Positions 1 through 13,262 of a DNA stretch of 64,000 bases are shown one piece after another (position 1 is the first letter of the stretch; each line of letters starts with the position of its first letter). The notes below the pieces were generated by a model. That model had not been told where the DNA came from. It worked only from the letters and a program-made list of their open reading frames with translations, and made no database searches. A program made the position numbers and the translations under genes. The stretch spans positions 6,137,813 to 6,201,812 of the forward strand of contig CM028909.1 in the NCBI GenBank assembly GCA_016801845.1, written 5' to 3'. The DNA is from Polydactylus sextarius (lineage: Eukaryota > Chordata > Actinopteri > Polynemidae).

Positions 1-3000
1 ATCCACATAATCTTTAACCACATCACAACAAGTGAGTCTTATTTAAACATCAACCCCTGCATCTCAGCTTTGTTTTTTCATGCAGTGAAGTCACAGAGAC
101 ATTTATCAGTGATTTTATTTTCACCCAGTGAGATTACCTTTAGTTGTAGGGTTTCGCAGCAGGTCACAGAGCAGAGCTGCAAAGCTCTACATGAGTTTTT
201 TATATAAGTTGGCACGTAACATGCTGGAAGTTAAGAATTAATGAATTCCTCTGGACCTAATTATGCCAAAGTACAAGCTTTTGTTGTGTGTTTTTTTGTG
301 TGTGTGTGTGTGTGTTTTTCCCTCAGCTTGAATGTGATATTTGAATTTCCATAACAGTGTGTGTTGCACCTGAGTCGAACTGCTTGGTTGGAAATATTTT
401 CCGTGCAGGTTTGTTGCCTTTGTTGTCCCACGCCAGAGCCAAATGGTGTCGTAATGGAAAAAAAGTCTTTGATTTAAACACATACATGCACATTCATATA
501 CTGTATTTTAAAAAAAAAACAAAAAACAAAAAAAAAAAAAAAAAGAAAAGTAAAGTAGGAAGGAGGCTACTTGTAATTAATGAGAGAATTTTTGACCTGA
601 ATAAATACATAGAGCCCAAAACATGTATCAATATAAAAATAAAACATCCTTCGTGCTTATTTTATATGCTAAACCTCCCGAATTCGAGGAAAGAGCAGCA
701 GAGAGCTGCTAATCTCATCTTCAGGGGACAGTACACATTAAGGAAACCTGACACAGTTGATGTGTTAGTTGTCGTAAGGAGATATAACTTTGAACATACA
801 CATTAACTAACTATTAATTATATGCTCTTTGGAAGTAATGGTAGTCACTGATTTTTGAGATAACCAGACTTATTTATGTTGTGTTTTTCTGGTTTTGGAG
901 CCTGCTACAGATGCTAAGTCATGATTGAGCTGCTGCTATGCAACCATACAATATTTACATTTCTTTAAGTTAAGGTATAGTTTTTGGGCGTGTTTAAAAC
1001 AGTGTAGGAGGTGCAGCAGAGCAGACAGACACTCCTTTGTAGTGACAGTTTACAGAAATGAAAAGCCATTGATAACAGAGGAATGTGGACCCTGTTTGTG
1101 GTCAGAGTGTTTCTCCAGATTAAAACCTGTCGCTGTAGAGTTTTCTGATCATTTTCAGATCAGCTGCACTTTTCTCGACGCTGTTCCAGATCACCTTCAG
1201 GATGATGCCGAGTGAAGGATTTCAGATTAAACTTTGTATTTGTGCAGCTAATTGCCAACTGAATGACTCTTTAACTACCACGCTGACAAAAGTAGCTTAG
1301 CATCCATCATGTGCCCAGAGGTCTGACAGTATGTGAGACTCCTCGGTACCTGGCAGGCGCATTGACGCTGAAGGTCAGCCTTGTAACACAGTTGGTAAGG
1401 CAAAGGGAATTTCTGTGGTTTTAGACTAAAGTGGCTGTATATAATTTTCTCTCCACCCAAACCATCTGTTGATTCCCTGGAATGAGGAGTCATTTGAATA
1501 CTCTGCTTAAAGCGTTGTTTATGTGCTCCTGAATGTCACAGTTGACCGTTTAATCAGAGACGGCACACAGGAGATCTATCAGGGAAAAAAATGAGTGTTT
1601 TGAAAACAAGTTTAGCTCATCGTTCCGTGTCTGTCATATTTCTGCTGCAGCGCTGTTTAATTTGTGCACAGGCATCAGCCTGTCAGCCTGCATTCACAGA
1701 TGAGGTATACAGTTTACAGTAAGGAGCCGGTGACCACCAACAGAGACATAACAACACCACATCACATACGACTCCGTTATGGGAACGGCAGCTGTTAAAG
1801 GGGGTTTCACATGTATTTTATCTCGTCTTCTGAATATCAAGGCACAGCTGTTGTGATATTTGATTAAATGTGACAACCACAAGTCAATTTCATATTTCTC
1901 TCTCATCTCTTTTTAGAACCATATGAGATACGTATATTGGATTTTCTAATCTAAATTACAGATCTCGGTTACCCTTGATGTCCTCGCCGTCGTCATTGGA
2001 GACAGTCAAGGCCTCGCTTTTCTGTTCGTCTTCATGCAGGCAGCACCTCCAGCCAAGTCAGGCAATTATTGCTTTAAAAGGGGTAATTAAATGGTTCTTG
2101 CAGTGAACTGAGGGCCTGTGTGATTTATGTGGACTGTGAGCACATAGAGAAGACTCTTTCAGCTGTGCCAGGACGAAGAGGCCCCGTCTTCCCCACCAGG
2201 CTCCACCTGCTGAGCCTCTATTATGACCCTGTCACGGGTACAAGGGGTGGGGATGGGGGCACACCGGGGAGAGGATTTGGCACAAACACCAGACTGCAGA
2301 CTGCAGTCAGATTCTCTGGCACAGACATCAGTCTTGCCTGTGGGTACATGGTTAACTTCTCTCTAGTCTGTTGTTTCATCAGGGCTTTCCCCCGCGCAGG
2401 GGTGATGGAAAACAAGATTTGAGCGAGATAATAGAACAAGAACAAAGTTGTTTTTTGTGCCTATTTGTATTTTAGGACAAGGCCGGCCAGACGGGGCAGA
2501 GATTAGAGGCTGATCAGCCCTGGGTGTCGCGACTCTCAGGGCTAGTCAGCACTATTGCTGCAGCCCAGAGGTGGAGCCTCTGATATCACACACCCTCCCA
2601 TCGCACAGACCCAGTAGAACCACTGCAAACCTCACCATTTCCTTTACAGACCTGGTCTGCTCCTCCTTTGCTTCATGCTGAATCAGAGCAAAATATAAAA
2701 ATATGCACATTACTTTGCTCCATCATCTGAAATCAACCCTCAGCCTTTCTTTCAGAAAGTGACAAGACTGGTTGGTGCCAGACGCTAGCTGCTAGCACAC
2801 AGTACTAGTCAAAGATTTAAAAAGAATGATAGAAATAGAAGCAAAATGAAGTTTTAACGTATGTGAAGCTGTTAATGCTAATGTAGCAAAAACTTAGATA
2901 TAGCTCCTTGAGAGTGTTGCAGAGATTTTCCCATTGACTAGAGGTATGGCAAGTCTCTAAACCAAAAATATTTTCTCAAAAAAATACTGCTATAACCTAT

Positions 3001-6000
3001 TTTCCAAACATAAATGTTAAATATATTCTAAGTAACAGCATGACGTGTCAGTCACGGCGCATCCTGTCTTAATTAAACTCCTCAGGCTGAAATAGTTGAA
3101 GCTGAGCTGAGGAATGTGTGTTTACTGATTTAAAAAGAAAAAGAAACACCTTCATGAGGGTCATTGGGGAAAAAATGCATGCAAAATATGTGTACAATTA
3201 TTTTATTATACATTTTTTTATTAATCAAAATGCTGGTATGTTATTGTTCACTTTCTGAGACAGCGTTTTTTTTTTTACTTAGAAGAACTGTCAACGAGAT
3301 CAGAGTGATGTAATCTCACTGGTGAAAGCTGAGTCTTAAATTATCCTCTTTCTGCTCCTTTTTTCCCCTGTAAAGGTCGTGAACTGGCTTGTGCTGGCTT
3401 GTCCATTTGCACAGTGATAAATCACAAATGGAGCAGACTGCAGTTAGTTTCACTGCCTTCTCTCTCTCATATACCTAACGGCTTCACTTTGCTGATTAAC
3501 CACCGGAGCTCGGAGTGTTTTCACACGGACACGTTGTGCCCCTCGTCTATAATTACCTCTTGTTATAGTAGGAAATGGATCCCTCACATCTGCTTCCAAT
3601 GAATGGGCAGGTTACCCCTCCTGCTTTCTTAAATTATTGCATAAACTCCTGGCAAACAGATGTCTTTGTAGGTGCGAGCACACCTTTAAATTAAGGCCTG
3701 TTGCTGAATTATGAGGACAGGTGAAATTCGTCTGTCAACTGTTGGGAGATAATCCCAGACTTTGTTTATAGTTGTCAGATGTCGGCCCTAAAGGTTTGTT
3801 GTGTAGTTCGGTACAAAGCCAAAGTTTGTACCCCCCTTCCTCCCATCATCTGAAGTTTCTGTAAGAGCTTAAAAGCAGAGTATTATTAAAGTCAATTATC
3901 TGGTAACTTCAGCAGTGTGTGTGTTTAAAGCTGCTTACTCAAGAAAGAACAAATCACAAAAATACCTTTGAGTATAATGTAAATTAGTTACGAGCTCGTC
4001 CTGATTATAATTGTAGTCCATTTTATAGCATCAGAAACGTGTTGTGGTAGGAATGCAGACCATGCAGAGGGTGATGTTCAGGCCTTAACAATGGCTCTGT
4101 GATGTTGTCTGACGGTGTAATGAGTCCAGAGTGTTTCACTTACGTGTAATAAACAATTCAACAGCTAAATGCTGAAATGTACCAAATGTGATAACAGTAA
4201 AAATTTAATGGAATAAGGGCTCCTGTTTAACTGACCCACCTTATTTATTTATTTTTTTTCAGGTTAACTGCTGACTTTTATATCCTACTGCTGGCTAATT
4301 GTAATGAGAGCTCTTTACAAAGCGCCGGACCAGGGTCGTTAAAAAAGCCTTTGCTTCCAGGATAAACGTCTGCAATGAATGGCCTCAATAATAGTTTATG
4401 GTTCCAATTAGCTACTCAATGGTGGGATTATTACTCATTAGTTCACACGCAGAAGAACAAGAATATTACAAGACGGTTTCATTTCACTTGCGCTTCTTTT
4501 TTTTTTTTTTAATTTAAACATTTTTCTTGTTTATTAACACAGCAGCTTGTCAGTAGCATAATTGTAAACCATGTTATACAAATACAAACTTAAGACTTTC
4601 ATGATTTGACGTAGGTGATCCAGTGGCTAGCGAGACTAATAGGTTTAATGCTAATGAACGACAGTTACTTTGCTTTTAATTTTCTCTCCATAAAAACAAA
4701 AGATCTGGCATTTTGTTCCCATGGCTTTATATATTTCATTCAATACTCTAGTAGCTTTCTTGCTAACTCTCACTTAGCAATAGTTGAATGTGATGTAAAT
4801 TTTCTTTACTTTGTCATAATTGAGTTTAAAGAAGTTGGTTTGCTCTGACTGATTGTTCAGTCATCAGGTTCGTTAACGTTTGTGTTGAGACATGTTTAAT
4901 CTCTTGTGTGGTGATGTCTTTGTGCTGCATCTTTGTATATAAAGAGTTAAAAAGAAGTCTGCCACAATACGATGTGTGGAGTCTAAATATTCATCATTGT
5001 GTGCATTGTCTTGTGCATATCCTTGTTTTATACTTCGGCCATAAAAACCTGATGAATGAATCAAATGTGCCATATTTGCTGACGTTGTTATTCTGTCAGT
5101 TATTCATTGTGAACCACGTCTGTTTTTGTCTGTTTACACTGTAGTGAATGCCGTGTTTGCGTTAAGGTATTGTTGTGATCTGAACACACAGGAAGTGTAT
5201 TTCTGGGGACTATCTTGTGGAAGAGGGTGAACTGAAGTAAAGGAAGTGTTTAATTTAGCTCAGGGATTTTATCTGACTCTCAAAGCGTCAGATCCAGCAG
5301 GCGTGGTCCCATCATGGGGAATTCCTCTTTTCCGGAGTTCATCAGTGAAGATGGGGCTTCTGTCAGACTCACTCAACGCTCTATTGTAACATTTACTGCC
5401 CAATTTTATCCCCTTTTCTCCAGTTGTTTCATGTTTTCAGTTGTCAAATCTGAATTTATAAACCAGATTTGCTTTTAACTTTTTAACTCGTTTATTGATT
5501 CCTTTTATACCTCTGCTGGTTTTAGATGGTATAATTTGCTGTCTTCACTCAATCTGTGAATCATTACAGTTTAAACCACATCACAGTCTGCTTTTCAATC
5601 TATGTGACGGACTGGTGAATGATCCCTGCGGGGAAACAGTCTAGACAGGAAGATTCCCAGTCGAGGTGAGTTAATATACTGTAGGTTATTCTGCTGATAT
5701 TAGAAAACCGTCTCTTTTAAGCAATGAGTCATGCTGAAATATTTTATCTAAAGTTAAACAGGATAAATGGTTGTGAGATAGGAAAAACCATTAAAAGGAG
5801 TTTGATATTCACTCTGTCAACCACTGCTGTTAATGGGAAAATAGGTGTAAAAGCTAAAAAAAAAAAAAAATCCTGTGACCTTGAGATATTTGAATATTTC
5901 AGCAAGTTTTACTCATGTTTGATAAGAGACTTTGCTAAACATCAGACCGTTAAGACGTAAACGATTCAGGAAAAGTCGGGGACGTCTCAAGAGGCTCCTG

Positions 6001-9000
6001 TTAAAGCCCCTTGTTGACCTTGGGCAAAAGTAATGACGGGACTACTGTTTATCTCCCATCCAACAGCTTTTCCCCCGACCCTCATTCACAAGCTAATCTT
6101 CATCCTGCACTCTCTCCGTTTGCTTATCCAACGTCTGCTCTGAGACTGACTAAGGTTTTTGGTTGGCTAGGATTTTCATACTTGTTTCTAAAGTTGGGAG
6201 ACATCGCAACAGTTCAAGACGCTTCTCGTGCAAATGTTCAAGTGTTAAAACAACAGCTGCCGAAATAACTTGTTAAAGATTTATGTCAAGTTTACAAGGG
6301 GAAGGGGCTGCTTCTGTCCAACTAAATCAGGATGTGTTTATTGTCTTAGAAAGATCTGGAGATTGTAAAATGGTGAAAAGATGGAAATGAAACATGATCT
6401 TAACGAAATGGCCATGTGGAAATCCTGTGTAACACAGGTAAACTAATCCTATTTATAAGGTTTGGCTGCTCTGACCGGCCAAAACAAAGGAGCTTTACAC
6501 CTGTAGAAATCCAACCTTCACATCACTCAGATTCCCCGAGATCCCTCTTCTTGAAGCAGCCTTCAGAAGATAATCCGGTTCTTTGCAAGTGCCCTGCCCC
6601 TTGATCCTTTGTAAAGGGGTGACAGAGGGAGTCCCTGAACCCAGGGTTTAAAACTATGAAGGAAGAACACGAGAGCCAATCACAACGAAGGTATTTTATG
6701 CCGACAAAGTGGGTACCTGATCTCCTCTCACATGCCGAACCCAATAATTGGCTTGAGGAATGTTCACATTTCTGTGCTTTAGGGTATCGTTAAAAAAAAA
6801 AAAAGAAAGAAGAAAAGAAAGACTTTTTTTTTGAAGAGTGGTTAAGATTTGCCTTGATCTTGGATCGGAGGGAAATAAATGACTTCCTTTACCAAACGCT
6901 GAAGACAACCTGCTGCTGGAAAGTCCCCTCTTTAGGGCTGCAGCTTAAGGTCACATCCCAAACCAGAGTGTGGGTGGATTTGCTTCAAAACATTCTTGAC
7001 TATTTTTGGTCATTGAATATCGAACAGTGTCATAACAAATTTGCTAAATTAGAACTGTTTGATGAAAAATAAACAGTACTATGTGCTGAGTGTGTGAATC
7101 TCATTCTCATGTGTTTTTTTCCACTCTTAGCAGCTCACCAATTTGATCTTGAGTCAATTTCCGTGTGCTGCACAGATGTGGGTGTGCCGGCGTGCAGAGC
7201 AACAGTTGGCTGCTCCTTCTACCACTCACAGCGTTTTTCTCAAACATGGCTTTCTTCAGTGTTTATTGGTTCTTGTCCAGACTTAACCTCAGATGGGGAT
7301 TTAAGGGAGGGGGGGGGTGCCAACCACAGCAGCAGGCTGCCTACTGTACTGAACGTCTTTGACGACAGAACTGGAAAATGCATGTGTAGAGATTTTTTGC
7401 ACAAAAGCATCTTTGAGAACATTGCTGGCCAAATGTATTTCAGGTTATTGAACACAACCATTAAACTCATGACTGTTGTGAACATAAACCTAATAGCTCC
7501 AGGGATTGTGCACTGATTCAGTTCTTGTATGTGTTTAAACAGGAGATAAGTTAGTCCAGTGTCGTTTTAAATGTTAAGTTGTGATGCTGGAGATGTCTCC
7601 TCAGTAGACCTTACCCCCCGGGCCTCCGGAGCAGGGTGTAATAACACCTGCAGCTACGCAACTCCTGAGGTATTTTTATCTCTCCAGAGAATTTCACCTC
7701 TGTTCTCCTCGTTGATCCCCCGTCTTAATGCATGGGAACCAAACGTAGATTTCACCTGCCTCGCATTAAATCTCTTGTTGGAGCGAGCGTGGCCTTTGAG
7801 AACTGTTATTTCTGTTAACAAGCATTCACACAAACTTTCCATAATAGCGATGAGGGTAGAGTTTTGCATCAGGATGATGTAAACCACCAGCAGCTGCTGC
7901 AAAACCCATCCCTGGAAATGTGAATTTTTCAGCCATCACTCGTCCTCCCAACAGGCACAGGCACTGTGCTCTTCCCTCCCCAAACCTCATTCACAGTTAA
8001 ATCCAACAAAACGAGCACAGAGGACTTGGAAACTATGCTGGCATTTGGAGCAGAAATGGCAAACTCAGAAATGGCCTTGTGTTCATTGCTTCGACATTGT
8101 TCTGCCAAAACATACTGTACGTAACAGCTGAGGGCATTCACAGGGTCTCACTTGTAATGACCCGTAACTGTGACTACTTTAAATGTGGGTTCAACCATAG
8201 CACTTTGAACCGGGGGGTTGGCTGCAGGAAACACTGTGACGACAGGAGGGAAACTCATTTTGACAGGCGACCCCGCCCCTCCCAGAGGTGGTTTGGGTTA
8301 AGTTAAGCTGCCTTATTTAAATGGTAAATTTACATTTATAGTCAGTAAATGCGTGTGCAAAATTGTTTTTCTGAATTTGACGTTGACACGTGAATTCAAA
8401 ATCCCAGATGTCCAACTTTTCCATCAGCACTTAAACGCAGCGTGCATTTGTGGATCTGGACTCGGAGCCTTGAAATGCCACACACACACAAACTGATGGA
8501 AACTGATCCGAGCATATCAGGCGGTCACGCAGACTTATCACTCTGTAAATAAATACAAGAGAATGTCACATATATACTTTGGACATTTGTAAACACACAA
8601 AAGTCTTTTAGAAGTGAAAATGAGCAAATCTGTGAAGTTGTAAACCTTAATTTTAATTTGCAGATAATATAATTTTTACATTTGTGTTCTGGCCATTTTG
8701 AGTATAATGTCACATGATAGTCTTCTGCGGTGACCTTAGTTACACTTGTCCTTCCTATGGCACTTCCTCTTTGCAGTCAATAGGGCATTCACACTATGTT
8801 TACTGTCCCCTTTTAAAGGATGTGTGATTGTTTCTTGCTTGTAAATTGTGGACTCTAGGGGAATATTTATGTGAACATTAAAGAGAAAGAAAATAATTTA
8901 CTTTGCAACTAGATCTGGCGAGTTGGGTGCACTTCCTGATTACATGATTTGGTGCATAATGAGGAGACAAGGTGTATCCTTCCAAACATTATTAGAATAA

Positions 9001-10639
9001 TAATAAGAAACCACCTACAGCAGGTTAGCCACGTTGTTTATGCCTGAAGTCACAAAGGGACCGTCATATTTTTTTCGTGCTGTAGTATCATATGATCCTC
9101 CAGCGCAAAGTGCCCATTGTTGAGGTCTGTCTGTAGTGTAAATGTGTAAATATATCTTGGATTCGCTTCCTCTCTCGTTGTCTCGTTGTCGGAGCCCGTG
9201 ATGTTCACATGGATGTTGTTTAATCTGGTCATTCGAGATAGTTAAAGATTAGAGAAACCATTTTCATGCTTGTCTGTGTGGGCTGTGGATGAAAGTTGAC
9301 CTTTTCTTGTTGCCCATGGATATTTTGTGAGGCCAGATCTGATTTCTCCAACCATGCACTCTTGTCTATTCCCACTTTCGGCTTTTCCCATGATGCACGG
9401 GGGTAGCGAAACAGCTGTCAGGTAATTTCCAGTGGGGAGGATGGAGGGGGATGGGGGGGTCTTGAAAGACAAGGATAACCTCTGAATACCTTCCCTCCTT
9501 CCTCTCTTTGATGATTTCGTCAACATCAGACTGCAGTGTCCTTTTTTTTCCCAGTGTTGAACATCTGGAGATGAGCGCAGCAGCTCTGCTACAGCTCTAT
9601 TATGTTTATATTAATGGCATAAACAGCTGAGAAAGAATATTTTCTCTCTCATAGTCCAACACGTCTGTAGAGTTTTTAAAAAAAAAAAAAAACACTTGGC
9701 AGAGCTTACAGAGAGTGTTATTGAAAAAGAAAAGTTGTGGGGAAAAAAAAAGAAAAAGACTTTGATGTGCAGATGGCGCCCAATGAGGCGATGTGTTCGG
9801 CTAACAGCAGGTTTTGTTGTGATGTTATAAGCTCAAAGGACATCTTGGGTTTCCAAACAAAGACCGTACAAAACTCATGGTTTGAGTCGCTCAACATGTT
9901 GGAACTGCTTCGAGTTCCCAAAGCTTCACCATGGTACCCTTGCCAAACCCTAGTTAATTGTGCGATAGCCATCCCAAATAGCATGACCTTGGGAAAGTGG
10001 CTTCACCAACATGAAATTATTTCCCCTAGCCAAGACGCCTGCAGGGTATTTGCTTTCTGGCCAAAAGACCTGGAGGCTGTTCTGTGTTTATAAAATATTC
10101 AGTTATTGCAAAGATTCCGATTTCTTCATGTCTGCATTTCAGTTAAAATATTTACACACTGTACATTGCTTCTCAAGAAGGCCCAACCTGCGCCTTTGAT
10201 GGTTGTATAAGCTGCATAGTTGGAAAGATTTTGTCTACTTAGCCAACTCTTCCCACGCAGCGTAATGATGAACTAATCTGGAATGATACACGGGTGGGGG
10301 GGCAATGACTGTGTGGGACAATGCGAGTGTGGCCAAGTCAACAGGTGGTGTCAGATTAGTTGGTCCTGAGGCGGGAATGAGCGAGAGAGAAAAAGAGGCG
10401 GCGGGTGAAGTGAACGCTGCCGCTGCCATCGGCGCAGAGATGCCAGAGAGTAATCACAGCCATTCAACAGCTGCTGCTACTTCCTCTCTAAAGCTCAACT
10501 CACCCAGGAACCTTTAAATCAACTCAGCACAATCTCCCCTTTTAAAAAAAAGTTGAGTTAAATACATACACTCACGTCATTTTTAATCATGCACCATGTC
10601 TCCCGGGGTGGAAATGTCAGCCTGGTGGTTCTCAATAAT

Positions 10640-11190
10640 TGGCTGATGGATTGCTGTGAAATGTGGAACAGGCGTTCTTGATCCCCAGAGGATAAAACTT
10701 TCTGCCCAAGGTGATCCCCTGACTTTTCCACTAATGATATCAAGTCGACATTTTTAGGTTTTTTTGGTGAAATTTGTCAACAACTGTTGGGTGGATTAAC
10801 ATGAATTTGGCACAAACATCTGTGGTCCCCAGAGGAAGAAAAGCAATATATTTGCTAACCTTTCTCCTCTTAGCTTTGCTGTGAAGCTGATATTTGCAGT
10901 TTTAATGAGTAAAATTTCTAAATAACTAATGAACAGGTGCCATGACATCCATATTCCCCTGCAGAATGAATTGTAATTACTTTTGTGATCCCTTAACCTT
11001 TCATTTTAGATTAGGTTTTAGTTTGGTTTATCAAATACAACTTTAGCTGTTCTTGATGTTTCATGCTAACTTGCAAAGTCATTGGGGGCATGTTAGCATG
11101 TTAGCCCCGCAGAGCTGCTAGCATGTCTGTAGATGCTTAGTGTTGATGTTATGTGGCTGAAATACACTTTTATGTGGTGGATAAGATTCA
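10640..11190. repeat. interspersed repeat of the CCCCAGAGG family
   Basis: Contains gatccccagaggataaaact, gtggtccccagaggaagaa, gggcatgttagcatgttagc and gctagcatgtctgtag. The word order recurs at 46590-47170 and 60340-60780. Non-coding. Confidence 0.5.
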
Positions 11191-11395
11191 GATTGGAGTT
11201 TGTTGTACATTGTTGGAAAAAGAACTTATATTCAAATTTTTTACCATCCTTTGATTGTAGATTAGTTGAATATAGATAAAGACACTTTTATTTAGACAAG
11301 CTCTTAGTTGACCGGATGTCTTGGTTAAAAGTGTTTCATTGGTATATTTTTATATTGTGTAACTGTCACGTTATGTTGTATTACTTATATTGTCT

Positions 11396-11455
11396 TTTTC
11401 ATCGTAAGCACTTTGTGATTTTATCTGTGAAAAGTGCTATAGAAATAAAGTTTAT
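11396..11455 (+). mobile_element. L2-like LINE 3' end
   Basis: gtaagcactttgtgatttt and gtgaaaagtgctatagaaat followed by aaagttta, the typical 3' terminus of L2-clade LINEs as I recall it. Confidence 0.55.
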
Positions 11456-13139
11456 TTCCTTATATGTATATATAGTATATTTGGTGACACTTTACAACTG
11501 AGAGTGAAGTTTCATGAGGGTTTTGCTTGTTCAGTGTGTATAAATAATTCATCTCGTACAAGGAAACCCACAGTTCCTGTGCCTCAGTTCTCATGAGTCG
11601 TGTTGTCATATTGAGGTGCTGCTTCTCTGCAGCGTCAGCTTAATGTTCGGACACCTCGGATCTCTGATCCCTGCGAGTTCTCAAGTGGGAAGAAAAGCAG
11701 ACATCTTAAATGACACAGCAGCGCTCTCACAGGCTCTCTGTTATAAATAAACAGGCCTGGGCCAGAGCTGCTCTTCCCCCTGCGGCCTGCCTCCACCATC
11801 CTCAGCACCTAACATGTCAGCTGTCGTCTGGGGGAACTGGAGCTGCCCCCCCACCACCACCACCACCTCACCCCCTCCACATCAGCAGGTCACTCTCTTA
11901 GAAATGTTACCGGAAACACACACTATTTATAGATCCCTGTTGAATTACTCTCCCAGTGTTTATGTTTGATTTGACACGTAGCTCAGGTGAGACGGGATAC
12001 GATCGTATTTGTAAGTTAAATATTTCAGCTCTGTCTCGTCTTTAGCCGTTACAAGAGTATAAACACTCACTGGGATATTTTTCTCACAATAAGAGCGCCA
12101 GTAGTTTTAAGAGCTAAACCTCCAATCTAATAAATTGTCTTTCCCACAAACCACGGAGGCCCATTAAAGCAGAATAGGTTTAGCTGGTGGGTAACAAGCT
12201 GTGCTTCAGTGTTTGTGTTCATTTGTGCATGTATGCATTTCTTAATACCTGCATGTGTAAATATAGGAGGTGATTTCAGGGCTTTTGTTTGTTGGTGGTG
12301 ATGGTTGGGTGGGGGCTGCAGGTTCCATCACAGGACAAATTCCTCCGGTCACGATTGTTGGTGGTCTGTTAACGCAGGGCCCCTGCTGGGGTGATAATTG
12401 AAAAGACAGAGTTTCTGAAGGTGTCAACTGGGCCTTCACGCCTTGGGACGTTTGAGTGGAATGTGTTCACGCTTTATTATCCCACCCACAGTGAAAATGT
12501 AATACTTTGTAGCTTTTACAAACACTTTCTGCTACCTACACAGTAGCTGGAAGATATTTACACCCAGGGAATATCCTAGTTCACTCATTTATTCAAAGAA
12601 AAACATACTTTGGCAGCTTAATATGAATTTTTAAACACCTAAAATCATATAAAGGAAACAAAAATGAAGGGGCTTGTTAAGCGCTGTTCTGTTGCACTTT
12701 ACACATATGCTAGGTCTTGTGATTCTGCTTTCACTGAGACTGAAAAAAGCTCATCAGAGAGATAGTATTTTGGTTAGTGTTAGTCCTGGTGTCTGGTTTC
12801 ACACTGCGCTTACGAGATGTGCCCCCCGTCTGGTCGTGGTGTCGCCAGGCTCTGACCTTTGGCCTAAAATACATCATGGTGACTCATAACCGGTTTGCAA
12901 ATTGCACTCCTGGTAGCTCATGTTTTTTAAGCTTTAACTCATGTGGTGAATCTAATAAAAGTTAATTCTGTGGATCAGTGTAATTATTTTGTCAGTAACA
13001 GTCACAGAAATGTGCACTGACGAGTTCAGTCATTTTAATTGTGCCACAAATACCCAACATTTGATACAGGTTAAAATAAAACCTGAGGCTGGTTTTAAAT
13101 AGGTGTGGTAGTAAGGTTTTGCAAGTATCTACAAGTGTA

Positions 13140-13262
<123 letters not shown>

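Noticed and set aside
357..806. 149-codon open frame at the left end
   Set aside because: It runs through an A-run (poly-Lys) and shows no domain, splice context or start context.
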